Under the pieces are notes generated by a model, which did not search any database, had not been told where the DNA came from, and saw only the letters and a program-made list of their open reading frames with translations. Positions 45,258 through 57,540 of a stretch of 64,000 nucleotides of DNA are shown piece after piece. The stretch lies in assembly GCA_031761405.1 (NCBI GenBank), contig JASEVX010000324.1, forward strand, positions 1 through 64,000, written 5' to 3'. This DNA comes from Serripes groenlandicus. Lineage: Eukaryota > Mollusca > Bivalvia > Cardiida > Cardiidae. Numbering within the stretch: position 1 is the stretch's first letter; every line of letters starts with the position of its first letter. The translations under genes and the position numbers were made by a program.

Positions 45258-48200
45258 CGTAGATCGTAGATCGTAGCTCAACCAAAAATATAATTGGCTG
45301 ACCTGGGTCGTAGATCGTAGCTCAACCACTTTAAAAACATTGCGAATTGGTTGTGCTGGGTCGTAGATCGTAGCTCAACCACTACAAAAACATTCAGAAT
45401 TGGTTGAGCTGGGTCGTAGATCGTAGCTCAACCACTTTAAAAGCATTGCGAATTGGTTGTGCTGGGTCGTAGATCGTAGCTCAACCACTTTAAAAACATT
45501 GTGAATTGGTTGTGCTGGGTCGTAGATCGTAGCTCAACCACTACAAAAACATTGAGAATTGGTTGAGCTGGGTCGTAGATTGTAGCTTAACCACTTAAAA
45601 ACATTGCAAATTGGTTGTGCTGGGTCGTAGATCGTAGCTCAACCACTACAAAAACATTGAGAATTGGTTGAGCTGGGTCGTAGATCGTAGCTCAACCACT
45701 TAAAAACATTGCGAATTGGTTGTGCTGGGTCGTAGATCGTAGCTCAACCACTACAAAAACATTGAGAATTGGTTGAGCTGGGTCGTAGATCGTAGCTTAA
45801 CCACTTAAAAACATTGCGAATTGGTTGTGCTGGGTCGTAGATCGTAGCTCAACCACTATAAAAACATTGCGAATTGGTTGTGCTGGGTCGTAGATCGTAG
45901 CTCAACCACTTTAAAAACATTGTGAATTGGTTGTGCTGGGTCGTAGATCGTAGCTCAACCACTACAAAAACATTGAGAATTGGTTGAGCTGGGTCGTAGA
46001 TTGTAGCTCAACCACTTAAAAACATTGCGAATTGGTTGTGCTGAGTCGTAGATCGTAGCTCAACCACTACAAAAACATTCAGAATTGGTTGAGCTGGGTC
46101 GTAGATCGTAGCTCAACCACTTTAAAAACATTGCGAATTGGTTATGCTTGGTCGTAGATCGTAGCTCAACCACTACAAAAACATTCAGAATTGGTTGAGC
46201 TGGGTCGTAGATCGTAGCTCAACCACTTTAAAAACATTGCGAATTGGTTGTGCTGGGTCGTAGATCGTAGCTCAACCACTTTAAAAATATTGTGAATTGG
46301 TTGTGCTGGGTCGTAGATCGTAGCTCAACCACTTTAAAAACATTGTGAATTGGTTGTGCTGGGTCGTAGATCGTAGCTCAACCACTACAAAAACATTGAG
46401 AATTGGTTGAGCTGGGTCGTAGATTGTAGCTTAACCACTTAAAAACATTGCAAATTGGTTGTGCTGGGTCGTAGATCGTAGCTCAACCACTACAAAAACA
46501 TTGAGAATTGGTTGAGCTGGGTCGTAGATCGTAGCTCAACCACTTTAAAAACATTGCAAATTGGTTGTGCTGGGTCGTAGATCGTAGCTCAACCAATACA
46601 AAAACATTCAGAATTGGTTGAGCTGGGTCGTAGATCGTAGCTCAACAACTTTAAAAACATTGCGAATTGGTTGTGCTGGGTCGTAGATCGTAGCTCAACC
46701 ACTTTAAAAATATTGTGAATTGGTTGTGCTGGGTCGTAGATCGTAGCTCAACCACTACAAAAACATTGAGAATTGGTTGAGCTGGGTCGTAGATCGTAGC
46801 TCAACCACTTAAAAACATTGCGAATTGGTTGTGCTGGGTCGTAGATCGTAGCTCAACCACTACAAAAACATTGAGAATTGGTTGAGCTGGGTCGTAGATC
46901 GTAGCTTAACCACTTAAAAACATTGCGAATTGGTTGTGCTGGGTCGTAGATCGTAGCTCAACCACTATAAAAACATTGCGAATTGGTTGTGCTGGGTCGT
47001 AGATCGTAGCTCAACCACTTTAAAAACATTGTGAATTGGTTGTGCTGGGTCGTAGATCGTAGCTCAACCACTACAAAAACATTGAGAATTGGTTGAGCTG
47101 GGTCGTAGATTGTAGCTCAACCACTTAAAAACATTGCGAATTGGTTGTGCTGAGTCGTAGATCGTAGCTCAACCACTACAAAAACATTCAGAATTGGTTG
47201 AGCTGGGTCGTAGATCGTAGCTCAACCACTTTAAAAACATTGCGAATTGGTTATGCTTGGTCGTAGATCGTAGCTCAACCACTACAAAAACATTCAGAAT
47301 TGGTTGAGCTGGGTCGTAGATCGTAGCTCAACCACTTTAAAAACATTGCGAATTGGTTGTGCTGGGTCGTAGATCGTAGCTCAACCACTTTAAAAATATT
47401 GTGAATTGGTTGTGCTGGGTCGTAGATCGTAGCTCAACCACTTTAAAAACATTGTGAATTGGTTGTGCTGGGTCGAAGATCGTAGCTCAACCACTACAAA
47501 AACATTGAGAATTGGTTGAGCTGGGTCGTAGATTGTAGCTTAACCACTTAAAAACATTGCAAATTGGTTGTGCTGGGTCGTAGATCGTAGCTCAACCACT
47601 ACAAAAACATTGAGAATTGGTTGAGCTGGGTCGTAGATCGTAGCTCAACCACTTTAAAAACATTGCAAATTGGTTGTGCTGGGTCGTAGATCGTAGCTCA
47701 ACCAATACAAAAACATTCAGAATTGGTTGAGCTGGGTCGTAGATCGTAGCTCAACAACTTTAAAAACATTGCGAATTGGTTGTGCTGGGTCGTAGATCGT
47801 AGCTCAACCACTTTAAAAATATTGTGAATTGGTTGTGCTGGGTCGTAGATCGTAGCTCAACCACTACAAAAACATTGAGAATTGGTTGAGCTGGGTCGTA
47901 GATCGTAGCTCAACCACTTAAAAACATTGCGAATTGGTTGTGCTGGGTCGTAGATCGTAGCTCAACCACTACAAAAACATTGAGAATTGGTTGAGCTGGG
48001 TCGTAGATCGTAGCTTAACCACTTAAAAACATTGCGAATTGGTTGTGCTGGGTCGTAGATCGTAGCTCAACCACTATAAAAACATTGCGAATTGGTTGTG
48101 CTGGGTCGTAGATCGTAGCTCAACCACTTTAAAAACATTGTGAATTGGTTGTGCTGGGTCGTAGATCGTAGCTCAACCACTACAAAAACATTGAGAATTG

Positions 48201-50715
48201 GTTGAGCTGGGTCGTAGATTGTAGCTCAACCACTTAAAAACATTGCGAATTGGTTGTGCTGAGTCGTAGATCGTAGCTCAACCACTACAAAAACATTCAG
48301 AATTGGTTGAGCTGGGTCGTAGATCGTAGCTCAACCACTTTAAAAACATTGCGAATTGGTTGTGCTGGGTCGTAGATCGTAGCTCAACCACTACAAAAAC
48401 ATTCAGAATTGGTTGAGCTGGGTCGTAGATCGTAGCTCAACCACTTTAAAAACATTGCGAATTGGTTGTGCTGGGTCGTAGATCGTAGCTCAACCACTTT
48501 AAAAATATTGTGAATTGGTTGTGCTGGGTCGTAGATCGTAGCTCAACCACTACAAAAACATTGAGAATTGGTTGAGCTGGGTCGTAGATTGTAGCTCAAC
48601 CACTTAAAAACATTGCAAATTGGTTGTGCTGGGTCGTAGATCGTAGCTCAACCACTACAAAAACATTCAGAATTGGTTGAGCTGGGTCGTAGATCGTAGC
48701 TCAACCACTTTAAAAACATTGCGAATTGGTTGTGTTGGGTCGTAGATCGTAGCTCAACCACTACAAAAACATTCAGAATTGGTTGAGCTGGGTCGTAGAT
48801 CGTAGCTCAACCACTACAAAAACATTCAGAATTGGTTGAGCTGGGTCGTAGATCGTAGCTCAACCACTTTAAAAACATTGCGAATTGGTTGTGTTGGGTC
48901 GTAGATCGTAGCTCAACCACTTTAAAAATATTGTGAATTGGTTGTGCTGGGTCGTAGATCGTAGCTCAACCACTAGAAAAACATTGAGAATTGGTTGAGC
49001 TGGGTCGTAGATCGTAGCTCAACCACTTAAAAACATTGCGAATTGGTTGTGCTGGGTCGTAGATCGTAGCTCAACCACTACAAAAACATTGAGAATTGGT
49101 TGAGCTGGGTCGTAGATCGTAGCTCAACCACTTAAAAACATTGCGAATTGGTTGTGCTGGGTCGTAGATCGTAGCTCAACCACTACAAAAACATTGAGAA
49201 TTGGTTGAGCTGGGTCGTAGATTGTAGCTCAACCACTTAAAAACATTGCGAATTGGTTGTGCTGAGTCGTAGATCGTAGCTCAACCACTACAAAAACATT
49301 CAGAATTGGTTGAGCTGGGTCGTAGATCGTAGCTCAACCACTTTAAAAACATTGCGAATTGGTTGTGCTGGGTCGTAGATCGTAGCTCAACCACTACAAA
49401 AACATTCAGAATTGGTTGAGCTGGGTCGTAGATCGTAGCTCAACCACTTTAAAAACATTGCGAATTGGTTGTGCTGGGTCGTAGATCGTAGCTCAACCAC
49501 TTTAAAAATATTGTGAATTGGTTGTGCTGGGTCGTAGATCGTAGCTCAACCACTACAAAAACATTGAGAATTGGTTGAGCTGGGTCGTAGATTGTAGCTC
49601 AACCACTTAAAAACATTGCAAATTGGTTGTGCTGGGTCGTAGATCGTAGCTCAACCACTACAAAAACATTCAGAATTGGTTGAGCTGGGTCGTAGATCGT
49701 AGCTCAACCACTTTAAAAACATTGCGAATTGGTTGTGTTGGGTCGTAGATCGTAGCTCAACCACTACAAAAACATTCAGAATTGGTTGAGCTGGGTCGTA
49801 GATCGTAGCTCAACCACTACAAAAACATTCAGAATTGGTTGAGCTGGGTCGTAGATCGTAGCTCAACCACTTTAAAAACATTGCGAATTGGTTGTGTTGG
49901 GTCGTAGATCGTAGCTCAACCACTTTAACAATATTGTGAATTGGTTGTGCTGGGTCGTAGATCGTAGCTCAACCACTAGAAAAACATTGAGAATTGGTTG
50001 AGCTGGGTCGTAGATCGTAGCTCAACCACTTAAAAACATTGCGAATTGGTTGTGCTGGGTCGTAGATCGTAGCTCAACCACTACAAAAACATTGAGAATT
50101 GGTTGAGCTGGGTCGTAGATCGTAGCTCAACCACTTAAAAACATTGCGAATTGGTTGTGCTGGGTCGTAGATCGTAGCTCAACCACTATAAAAACATTGC
50201 GAATTGGTTGTGCTGGGTCGTAGATCGTAGCTCAACCACTACAAAAACATTGAGAATTGGTTGAGCTGGGTCGTAGATCGTAGCTCAACCACTAGACAAA
50301 CATTGCGAATTGGCTGACCTGGGTCGTAGATCATAGCTCAACCAATGGTAAAACATTCTGAATTGGCTGACCTGGGTCGTAGATCGTAGCTCAACCAATG
50401 GAAAAACATTCTGAATTGGCTGACATGGGTCGTAGATCGTAGCTCAACCACTTGAAAAACATTCATAATTGGCTCGTAGATCGTAGCTCAACCAATGGAA
50501 AAACATTCTGAATTGGCTGACCTGGGTCGTAGATCGTAGCTCAACCAATGGAAAAACATTCTGAATTGGCTGAACTGGTTCGTAGATCGTAGCTCAACCA
50601 ATGGAAAAAACATTCTGAATTGGCTGACCTAGGTCGTAGATCGTAGCTCAACCACTAGAAAACATTGCAAATTGGTTGAGCTGGGTCGTAGATCGAGCTC
50701 AACCACTAGAACACC
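45258..50715. repeat. Large satellite, about 53-bp monomers, about 100 copies, higher-order units
   Basis: Monomers read ctgggtcgtagatcgtagct, then caaccactacaaaaacattg, then agaattggttgag, in 51-53 bp versions that differ in the ctac/cttt/ctt and gag/gtg positions. The rare variant gagtcg recurs at 46043, 47152, 48261 and 49264, spacings 1109, 1109 and 1003 bp. Others agree: ttatgcttgg at 46146/47255 and aaccaataca at 46591/47700. Monomers from about 50300 on are diverged edge copies. Each monomer holds a 9-bp dyad, ggttgagct...agctcaacc. Confidence 0.97.
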
Positions 50716-50929
50716 ATTTAGTCATGCATATACTATATTTGATCCGTCCCTGGTAAATGAGCATGTGATATATTTTAATATATCTTGATAACAATTTGAG
50801 AAAAGGATATTTTCTCTCCCCAAGAGTGACTCTTACTGTTCCCAAATTGTTTTCATGGATATCACATCACTTATATGGGTATACAATTTTTTATATATAC
50901 ATGTATATGTGTCCATATGCAGACGTATG
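50716..50929. other. Spacer between two satellites
   Basis: Unique-looking AT-rich sequence with inverted stretches gatatattttaatatatc (50767-50784) and caatttgagaaaagg/cccaaattgttttcat. Confidence 0.4.
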
Positions 50930-51545
50930 CTTTGCATTGCATGTCCGTGTTAACTACTAAGGACATCCTCACTGACATGTTTTGTTCTGTGTTTGCTCTG
51001 CATTACGTGTCAGTGGGGATGTCCAGGTCAACTACGAAGGACATCCTTACTGACATGTTTTGTTCTGTGTTTGCGTGTGTATGGTATGTATATATGTTTT
51101 ATATACATGCGTATACTCTGCATTACGTGTCAGTGGGAATGTCCGGGTCATCTACGAAGGACATCCTTACTGACATGTTTTGTTCTGTGTTTGCGTGTGT
51201 ATGGTATGTATATATGTTTTATATACATGCGTATACTCTGCATTACGTGTCAGTGGGAATGTCCGGGTCAACTACGAAGGATATCCTTACTGACATGTTT
51301 TGTTCTGTGTTTGCGTGTGTATGGTATGTATATATGTTATATATACATGCGTATACTCTGCATTACGTGTCAGTGGGAATGTCCAGGTCAACTACGAAGG
51401 ATATCCTTACGGACATGTTTTGTTATCTGTGTGCGTGTGTATGGTATGTATATATGTTTTATATGCATGCGTATACTCTGCATTACGTGTCAGAAGGAAT
51501 GTCCGTGTCAACTACGAAGGAAATCCTTACTGACATGTTTTGTTC
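50930..51545. repeat. 120-bp minisatellite, about five units
   Basis: Landmark cattacgtgtcagtggg occurs at 51001, 51121, 51241, 51361 and 51481, exactly 120 bp apart; the first unit is shortened. Because 120 is a multiple of three, a 253-codon open frame runs through it. The same family lies inverted at 59570-60245. Confidence 0.93.
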
Positions 51546-51790
51546 TGTTAGAGGCCTTAGTCAAGGCAGTCGAAGCCCGAACATCATTATTTCTGTCATT
51601 GTGACAAGCGTCATTCATCTTTCACCAATGGGCTAGCAGTCTATTTGGAAAAGAAGCCAGTTCCTTGGAAAGAATGTTGTGTGGATTACTTGTGTGAGAA
51701 AGCAAGACAACACATGAATAGGTGAACTGGCCGCCGTGATATGACTGAACCATTGTTGAAAACGGCGTTAAAGCCTAATCAATCAATCCT
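51546..51790 (+). mobile_element. SINE-A copy, head damaged
   Basis: The body is clear: gtcattcatctttcaccaat, ggaaaagaagccagttcctt, aacacatgaataggtgaact, ggccgccgtgatatgactga, attgttgaaaacggcgttaa, aatcaatcaatcc. The tRNA-like head is replaced by gaggccttagtcaaggcagt. Confidence 0.75.
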
Positions 51791-51924
51791 TTTTATATAA
51801 TCATTCTGTAATTTACCATTTAGAATGCCGCCCTAATCCCCTTATACATATTTAGTCGAGTAGTCGTTCGGGAGAACACACCATTCGTGAATTACCAGAT
51901 AACTAACACTTCTCCCTAGCACAC

Positions 51925-52090
51925 AACTATTGACAACATTGTGACAAAACATAAGAAATTTATCCCAGGACTCCAAATGCAGCAGACGATTTTGAAAATA
52001 TCTGAGAGGGATTTTTCCTTTTTCCCCACAACGTTTCAATTAGTAAATATATATATATATACATATAATATATATATATAACTGATGTAA
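51925..52090. mobile_element. R1 MITE fragment and TA microsatellite
   Basis: acattgtgacaaaacat, gcagcagacgattttgaaaa and cacaacgtttcaa are R1 parts. An alternating ta run follows at 52047-52080. Confidence 0.5.
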
Positions 52091-52490
52091 AAACCTATAA
52101 ATGAATATACTAGAGGAAATATAAAGAATATAACTGAAAGTCGTAATTAAGGATAGATTAGCATATTTTGGGGAAACTACCTTACGACACGGTATGTCCT
52201 CGAATTGACCTTGTTCGTGTAATGTATATCTGATCCGGTGTTGTTCACAAAAGCGTGGCGCGTAAGAATATACAGGTAACAATGTTTACCACAGAAAGAT
52301 GTGTATTTGGAAAATCAAAATCAATTTTAATTTTCAAAGCCACAAAAACATGAATTATTTGAAAATTTAATTGTCCAAACCAGTTTCTACATCAAACTGA
52401 TTGTACATGAAAACACTTTAAGTATGAAATTACATTGATGTATGCGAACTATATTGACTAGCGTATGTATGAAGAGATCATATAGTTTAT
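52091..52490. other. Intergenic, no gene seen
   Basis: The minus-strand open frame over the TA run has no recognisable domain. Confidence 0.45.
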
Positions 52491-52497
52491 AGAGAGG

Positions 52498-53048
52498 ATG
52501 TGTGTTATAGGGCATATTCCATTAAGGTCAGTGTGCAATCCCATAGGAAGAAGATTATTACATAATAATCACCTTCCAAAAATGAGTAAACTTAATGATT
52601 TATACAACGTTCATTCACGACCCGGACAATTTCCATGTGGAAACAAACGTGGTGATGCAGAAGATACGAAAACGGTGTCGGAAAGAAACAACCACTATTA
52701 AAACAATTTATAAAGAAGATGTATCATCGCTCCGAAACCGGGAATGGAACGACGAGACTGTTTCCTTGGTAAAAAGAATCAAGACGTTCGAAGGATGTAA
52801 GTCTCAACTTTATCGGGAGAGAAGCAAAGACAGACCAGTGCTTCCGAGAAGAAGACAGGATATACGTCTGAAAGTGGAGTGGACAGAGACATCAGCTGGT
52901 GAGCAGTTTCTGCTAAAAGACGAGGGTGAAGTAAAAAAAAAAAGCTCATGCTCGCCACGCAGAAAACCTGGAGCACCTATGCAACGCCATGATAATCTAC
53001 GCTGACGGTACCTTCTACACATGCCCGGGACCTTTCTATCAATTATAA
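52498..53048 (+). pseudogene. MULE-type transposase fragment, frameshifted
   Basis: Three frames must be read in turn. First HNNHLPKMSKLNDLYNVHS (about 52558), a FLYWCH-like HxH-P remnant. Then IRKRCRKETTTIKTIYKEDV, RDKR-like spacer, KSQLYRERSKDRPVLPRRRQ and EWTETSAGEQFLLKDEGEV (52595-52930). After a shift at the poly-A at 52931-52942, HARHAENLEHLCNAMIIYAD with GTFYTCPGPFYQL (52948-53045). IYADGTFYTCP holds the first catalytic aspartate region of MuDR-like DDE transposases. The rest of the catalytic domain is missing. It is a dead fragment. Confidence 0.7.
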
Positions 53049-54840
53049 GTGGGGTTTTTTTGTTGTCGGAAAAAACATTAAAACAATATATGATTGCATG
53101 TTTGGGCAAACAATTGAAGGTGAAAATACTGTGAAAACAGTTAAGAAACCACAGTAAAATAACTAAATTAATTTACTATAATTGACTGTTTGTGCATAGT
53201 CAAATAATGGAATAGGCAAAATAACAGGACTGTATTCTCACCTTTTTCCCTTGTCGCTTTTTATCACTCGGCACTAAGAGTAAATAGCATTTTCAAAATG
53301 TGGGACAATCGGGAAGACACCATTTACAAGATAGGATTTAATATCATTTGAATACAAGAGAAAGTTGATGCAACGCATCAATGTCGCCGGATATCCATAG
53401 TGCAGTTATGCATAACAGTAACATTATAGTAGTTGAATAAACAGTTATCAACTTAGGGGCATATTGGAACATCAGGGGTGGGGTCAAGTGAAAATGTATC
53501 ATAACTTGCATTGTTTTGTCAACGAAGTGAATGATCAATCTCCCGTCCAAAGTAGGTTGACCATACACACAACCAACTGATTATTGATCATAAACAGTAA
53601 TGGAAATGAGTAATCTTGCCAATCATTAGTCTTAGTATGTATACAGTGCTTTCATTAAGGAATAATTATAAGATACACTTTTCAAGATGTTTGTCAGAAT
53701 ATTTGAATTTTATTATTTTTCAATAAAGCCACAAAACAGACAATAGCACGTCATTTTACCTTTCCTCTTTTAAAGTCAACAGTGGACACCTTTGCAGCAA
53801 TCTACTTTTAAAACAATGAGATAAGGGTTAAATCGCTGAAGACATGAGTTTTCTCTTTTTCTCAAAATGATATTAGTTTAGCATCCTAATTATATCATAC
53901 TTTAACAAATGTTGAAATGTAGTCCAATATTTATAAATTAGACCACCTTCGAAATATAATATCAACTAAACAGTTAAATCTCATTGAAATTGTTGTATAA
54001 TTTAAACTTAATTAAACATAATTTCGAACATAAACTTAGCCCTACAACATGTTAATTTATTTTAATTCTTTCCTTCCTTTTTTATAATGAAAACAACAAA
54101 ATACTCATGTTTTAAAATTATATTATGATGAGCGCCCTTGTGTCAATGATGCATAACAATATGCAGATCGGAAGCAATATGCCTTTAGGGAATTAAATGA
54201 CACATTTTAAGAATTAATTTTGTACGAAAGACCCGATTCTTTCTTATTCGCAGAGGTGTCGTTCTTGAAACTCTCTTTATAGGCAGAGAGTGTTCGTTCA
54301 AAGTCATTATTCCATTAAAACCATTTTTATCTCGGTTTGTTCTTTTCTTCATTTGTTTCGAACCAAATAAACATTTTAAATCACCTATAATTTACTATTT
54401 GTAAGTGAGTGTAAAGAGCGGCTCTCTGCAAAGGAGATTGATCTACGCAGTTGGTATTCGCGAGTCACGCAGGTGCGCGTAAGTAAACAAATTAGACTGC
54501 GACGTAAAGGTTTGTAGTTATCGACTATTGATTATACGTAGTATATAGTGTAAAATAAAGTATACCAGTCTAGCTAATAGGGACTGTTTTGTCTTCGTAA
54601 ATAAAACAAAAACCATAAATGCGAGTCAAAATAAAGAAACTGAAAATACCTAAAACATCGGAATATTTATTTCATTTTAGATGTGTCATTACTTAGTGTT
54701 TTTAAACAAACACAATTGTAATATGTTCAAGACATCTAAATGTGTTTCTTTCTAATAATGATCCCCCCCTATTAAAAATAGAAGTCGCGGGCTTCTGCCC
54801 GGCGACTAATAATTCATAATGCCCATAAAATACTAACTAG
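53049..54840. other. Intergenic, no gene seen
   Basis: AT-rich. A short GC-rich hairpin, gtcgcgggcttctgcccggcgac in outline (arms gtcgcgggc and gcccggcgac), lies at 54783-54806, a typical element-end structure. No exon supported. Confidence 0.5.
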
Positions 54841-55944
54841 ACCCTTTCAGATAAACAAATTGTAAAACTGTTATACATTATGAATACCAATAACAAATTA
54901 ACTTATGTATCATATACATTAAAAAATATTATTAAGTACGTCCTAGCATGTCGAAATGTATACAGTTATTGAATACCTGCAATAAATCACTATTAATTAA
55001 ACTCTGTCATTTTATTAACTATGCAACAAAGCATATACTTAATATCATTAATGTAAACACATAAGCCCTTAATTAAACAGTGAAGTTGGAAATGGTATTT
55101 TTGAAGAATGTTAGGCATTTTTTGTCAGAATATAATAGTCAATACGCTAACTTTCGGATGTATAGTGTGGTGCTGTTGAAGACGATATGAACCTTATTTG
55201 GTAGTTCATGCATATATACATGTGTTCATATTAAATGATTACTTTATAATTTTTAATAGCACTAAATGTATTGGAACGTTAATGTATATATTACGATGAG
55301 GTTAAAAACGCTATAACCATTTGTTGATAATTAATGTGTATAAACATGAGATAATTGAATGAGTGCATAATGTTGGTAACTGCATATATGTCGAAATTAT
55401 TCCCGTTACTTGTTGTTAAGCTTTTTTTTGTTTTGTTTTATTATAGCCTATACATCTTTTCTATGTGATTCTCTTAAACACCAGGTCGACTGATCAATCA
55501 ACGAACTAGATAAATGTCTCATTCTCCTCTTACACTATGACCATGAAATTATGTATTTATTTGTTTGTATTACAAGATGCATGTATATGTATACGTAAAT
55601 AAAATATATCTATCTATCTATATTATCTATTTAAACAAACGGCAGGGTAGTTGATACCCTAACATGACACAATCAATATTAAAGATATCAGATGATTGAA
55701 TGAGAAAACATATTCAAATGCATAATTGTTATCGCTTGTAATCATAATAGTTATTTCACAGGTGTTTTAATTACCTCAATTGACAACCTATCATTGAAGA
55801 CCCGCGAAGATCCTGCGTCCATCTCTAATTGCACTTTAAATAAGTCGATACTTTAAATGCGGACGTGTCAGCGAACGTAGGATGTCATCTTCTGCAAATT
55901 ATTGCTTTATTTATACTACCCCGGGGGTGAGAGGTGGTATTATG

Positions 55945-55983
55945 TATATATAAGCGTGCTTAAACTTACAACTCTATCAGTTC
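55945..55983 (+). promoter_or_regulatory. Candidate TATA box and initiator of the copy B gene
   Basis: TATATATAA at 55945-55953 and TCAG with its A at 55979, again 34 bases apart. The downstream stretch ttctcagccatactctgtag is identical to copy A, while surrounding sequence has substitutions and indels. A leader of about 620 bases to the ATG at 56603 would follow. Confidence 0.45.
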
Positions 55984-56602
55984 TCAGCCATACTCTGTAG
56001 GAGATATAGAAACCTATCGTTATTCTAGATAAGAAGGTGGTTAATAAATGAAATTTTAATGTAAACATTTAGAAGTTTCAGTGTACAAAGAGGTTCTAAT
56101 GTATATCAGAAGGCAATACTAACGGATAAAACGCTAATAGTTTCCATTGAATGTATACGTTATATAATGTGATTTTGAAAACTTTACTACACGAAATCAT
56201 AATGTGTGACATTTAACTAGACCAGATGATGTGAATACACGTACACAACAAGTATTTGGTTCTTGTGATCGAAAAGTGCTGAATTCATCATCATATAACC
56301 ATCATAAAGTAACATACATCATAAGAAACACATTTGATGTAAAATCACCGACGGGATTTATTATTTATGTGATTCGATTATTACTTTCACGAAGGATGTT
56401 ATTGAATGATTTGATATATAGCTCGATGTGAATGGAATACATACATGTAGATCATTGAAGAGACGTGATATGTAAACATATTTAGCATTAATAATACATT
56501 AAAAGTCTAAAAAGAAGGACTATCTATTGATAAACGTTAAGCATTCTTGTGTTTAATCTTACAAATAGAACCTCAGTTTGAATCTGCAAACATCGTCTCA
56601 AA

Positions 56603-57052
56603 ATGCCACCAGTTGCCCGAAACAAAGCCTTGACAACCAAACAGATGATTCTACGTCGCACACAGCATCATTTCCGACGAGCATGTGACCAGATCGTGAT
56701 ACTGAACAGGAAAATGGAATGTGTACTATACCGCTACCACAAGGCCAGGGACCAAGGAGCACGCTGCTTCCGCTATAAACTCCGACTTCGATTGGCTATT
56801 GTAGAGGGGGTCAGGAACATGTTCTACGAGTACGCAAACCGAAAAGCCCATAATATCGTGAATTTAAGAAGGGATTTATTCGGGGAAATTGTCGAAATTG
56901 TTACCGAAGAAGAACGTCATGACGTTATAGACATGGCAGCAGACAATTCAGGATTGGAAGAGGACTATGAGTCAGAAAGCGACGCATCGACTGATGGTGA
57001 CACAAGTGAAAGTGAACCGGAAGAAGACCCAGAAGAGGACCCAAATTTGTAG
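56603..57052 (+). CDS. Intronless gene for a 149-residue basic/acidic protein, copy B
   Basis: Paralogue of the gene at 11355-11807 with the same basic helical N-terminal two thirds and acidic C terminus (EEDYESESDASTDGDT, EPEEDPEEDPNL). Changes include T5A, A12T, H14Q, F58Y, L80R, D84N, D106H, N107D and loss of one valine in the tail. The tail has the most replacements per residue; residues 21-57 are unchanged in DNA. The full-length frame in both copies implies selection or recent conversion. It lies about 620 bp downstream of a conserved TATA-initiator pair. Unknown function and no recognised domain. Confidence 0.7.
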   Translation: MPPVARNKALTTKQMILRRTQHHFRRACDQIVILNRKMECVLYRYHKARDQGARCFRYKLRLRLAIVEGVRNMFYEYANRKAHNIVNLRRDLFGEIVEIVTEEERHDVIDMAADNSGLEEDYESESDASTDGDTSESEPEEDPEEDPNL

Positions 57053-57064
57053 TGCTTTAAGAAT

Positions 57065-57325
57065 AGTATAGAGAAATTTCGATAACTTGAACTCGAAAGG
57101 GACACAATATAGGAAACTGTTGATAAATCGAACTCGAAAGGCACATACTAAAGGGAACTGTCGATGACTTTAATTCGAAGGGGACACACTATAGAGGACT
57201 GTCGATAAGTAGAACTTGAGAGGGACACAATAAAAAGAATGTCGATAACACAAACTCGAAAAGGACAAAATTTACAAGAATTTCGATAACTCCATCTTGA
57301 AAAGGACTAAATAAAGAAGAATGCA
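57065..57325. repeat. About 40-bp minisatellite (copy B)
   Basis: Six or so units of gataacttgaactcgaaagg, gacacaatataggaaactgt type, starting 13 bases after the copy B stop codon. In copy A the same array is separated from the gene by the insertion. Confidence 0.85.
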
Positions 57326-57329
57326 TATA

Positions 57330-57540
57330 TGTATGCTTATTCAGTGGTTGAACTATGATCTACAACCAAGACCAACAGATATTCTTATCAGTTGTGTATG
57401 GTTGAGCAACGATTTACGACCCAGATCAGCCAATTCTCTATGAGTTTTGAGTGGTTGAACTACGATTTGCAACATAGATCAACCAACACTCTATGCGCTT
57501 TGATTAGGTTTAGCTATTAGCTATGATCTAGGTGATTAAA
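57330..57540. repeat. About 54-bp minisatellite (copy B), short
   Basis: Three to four units with ggttgaactatgatctacaa, gatttacgacccagatcagc and caattctctatgagttttga. About 860 bp in copy A is reduced to about 210 bp here. Confidence 0.8.

Noticed and set aside
45258..50715. CRISPR-like array
   Set aside because: Repeats are contiguous monomers without unique spacers in a eukaryotic context; it is a satellite.
50875..51636. 253-codon plus-strand frame with 40-residue repeats
   Set aside because: Exact 120-bp minisatellite units keep any stop-free frame open; a second frame over the same bases is also long.
52040..52282. 80-codon minus frame with a hydrophobic end
   Set aside because: The hydrophobic part is a TA microsatellite; no splice context linking it to the Ig gene was found.
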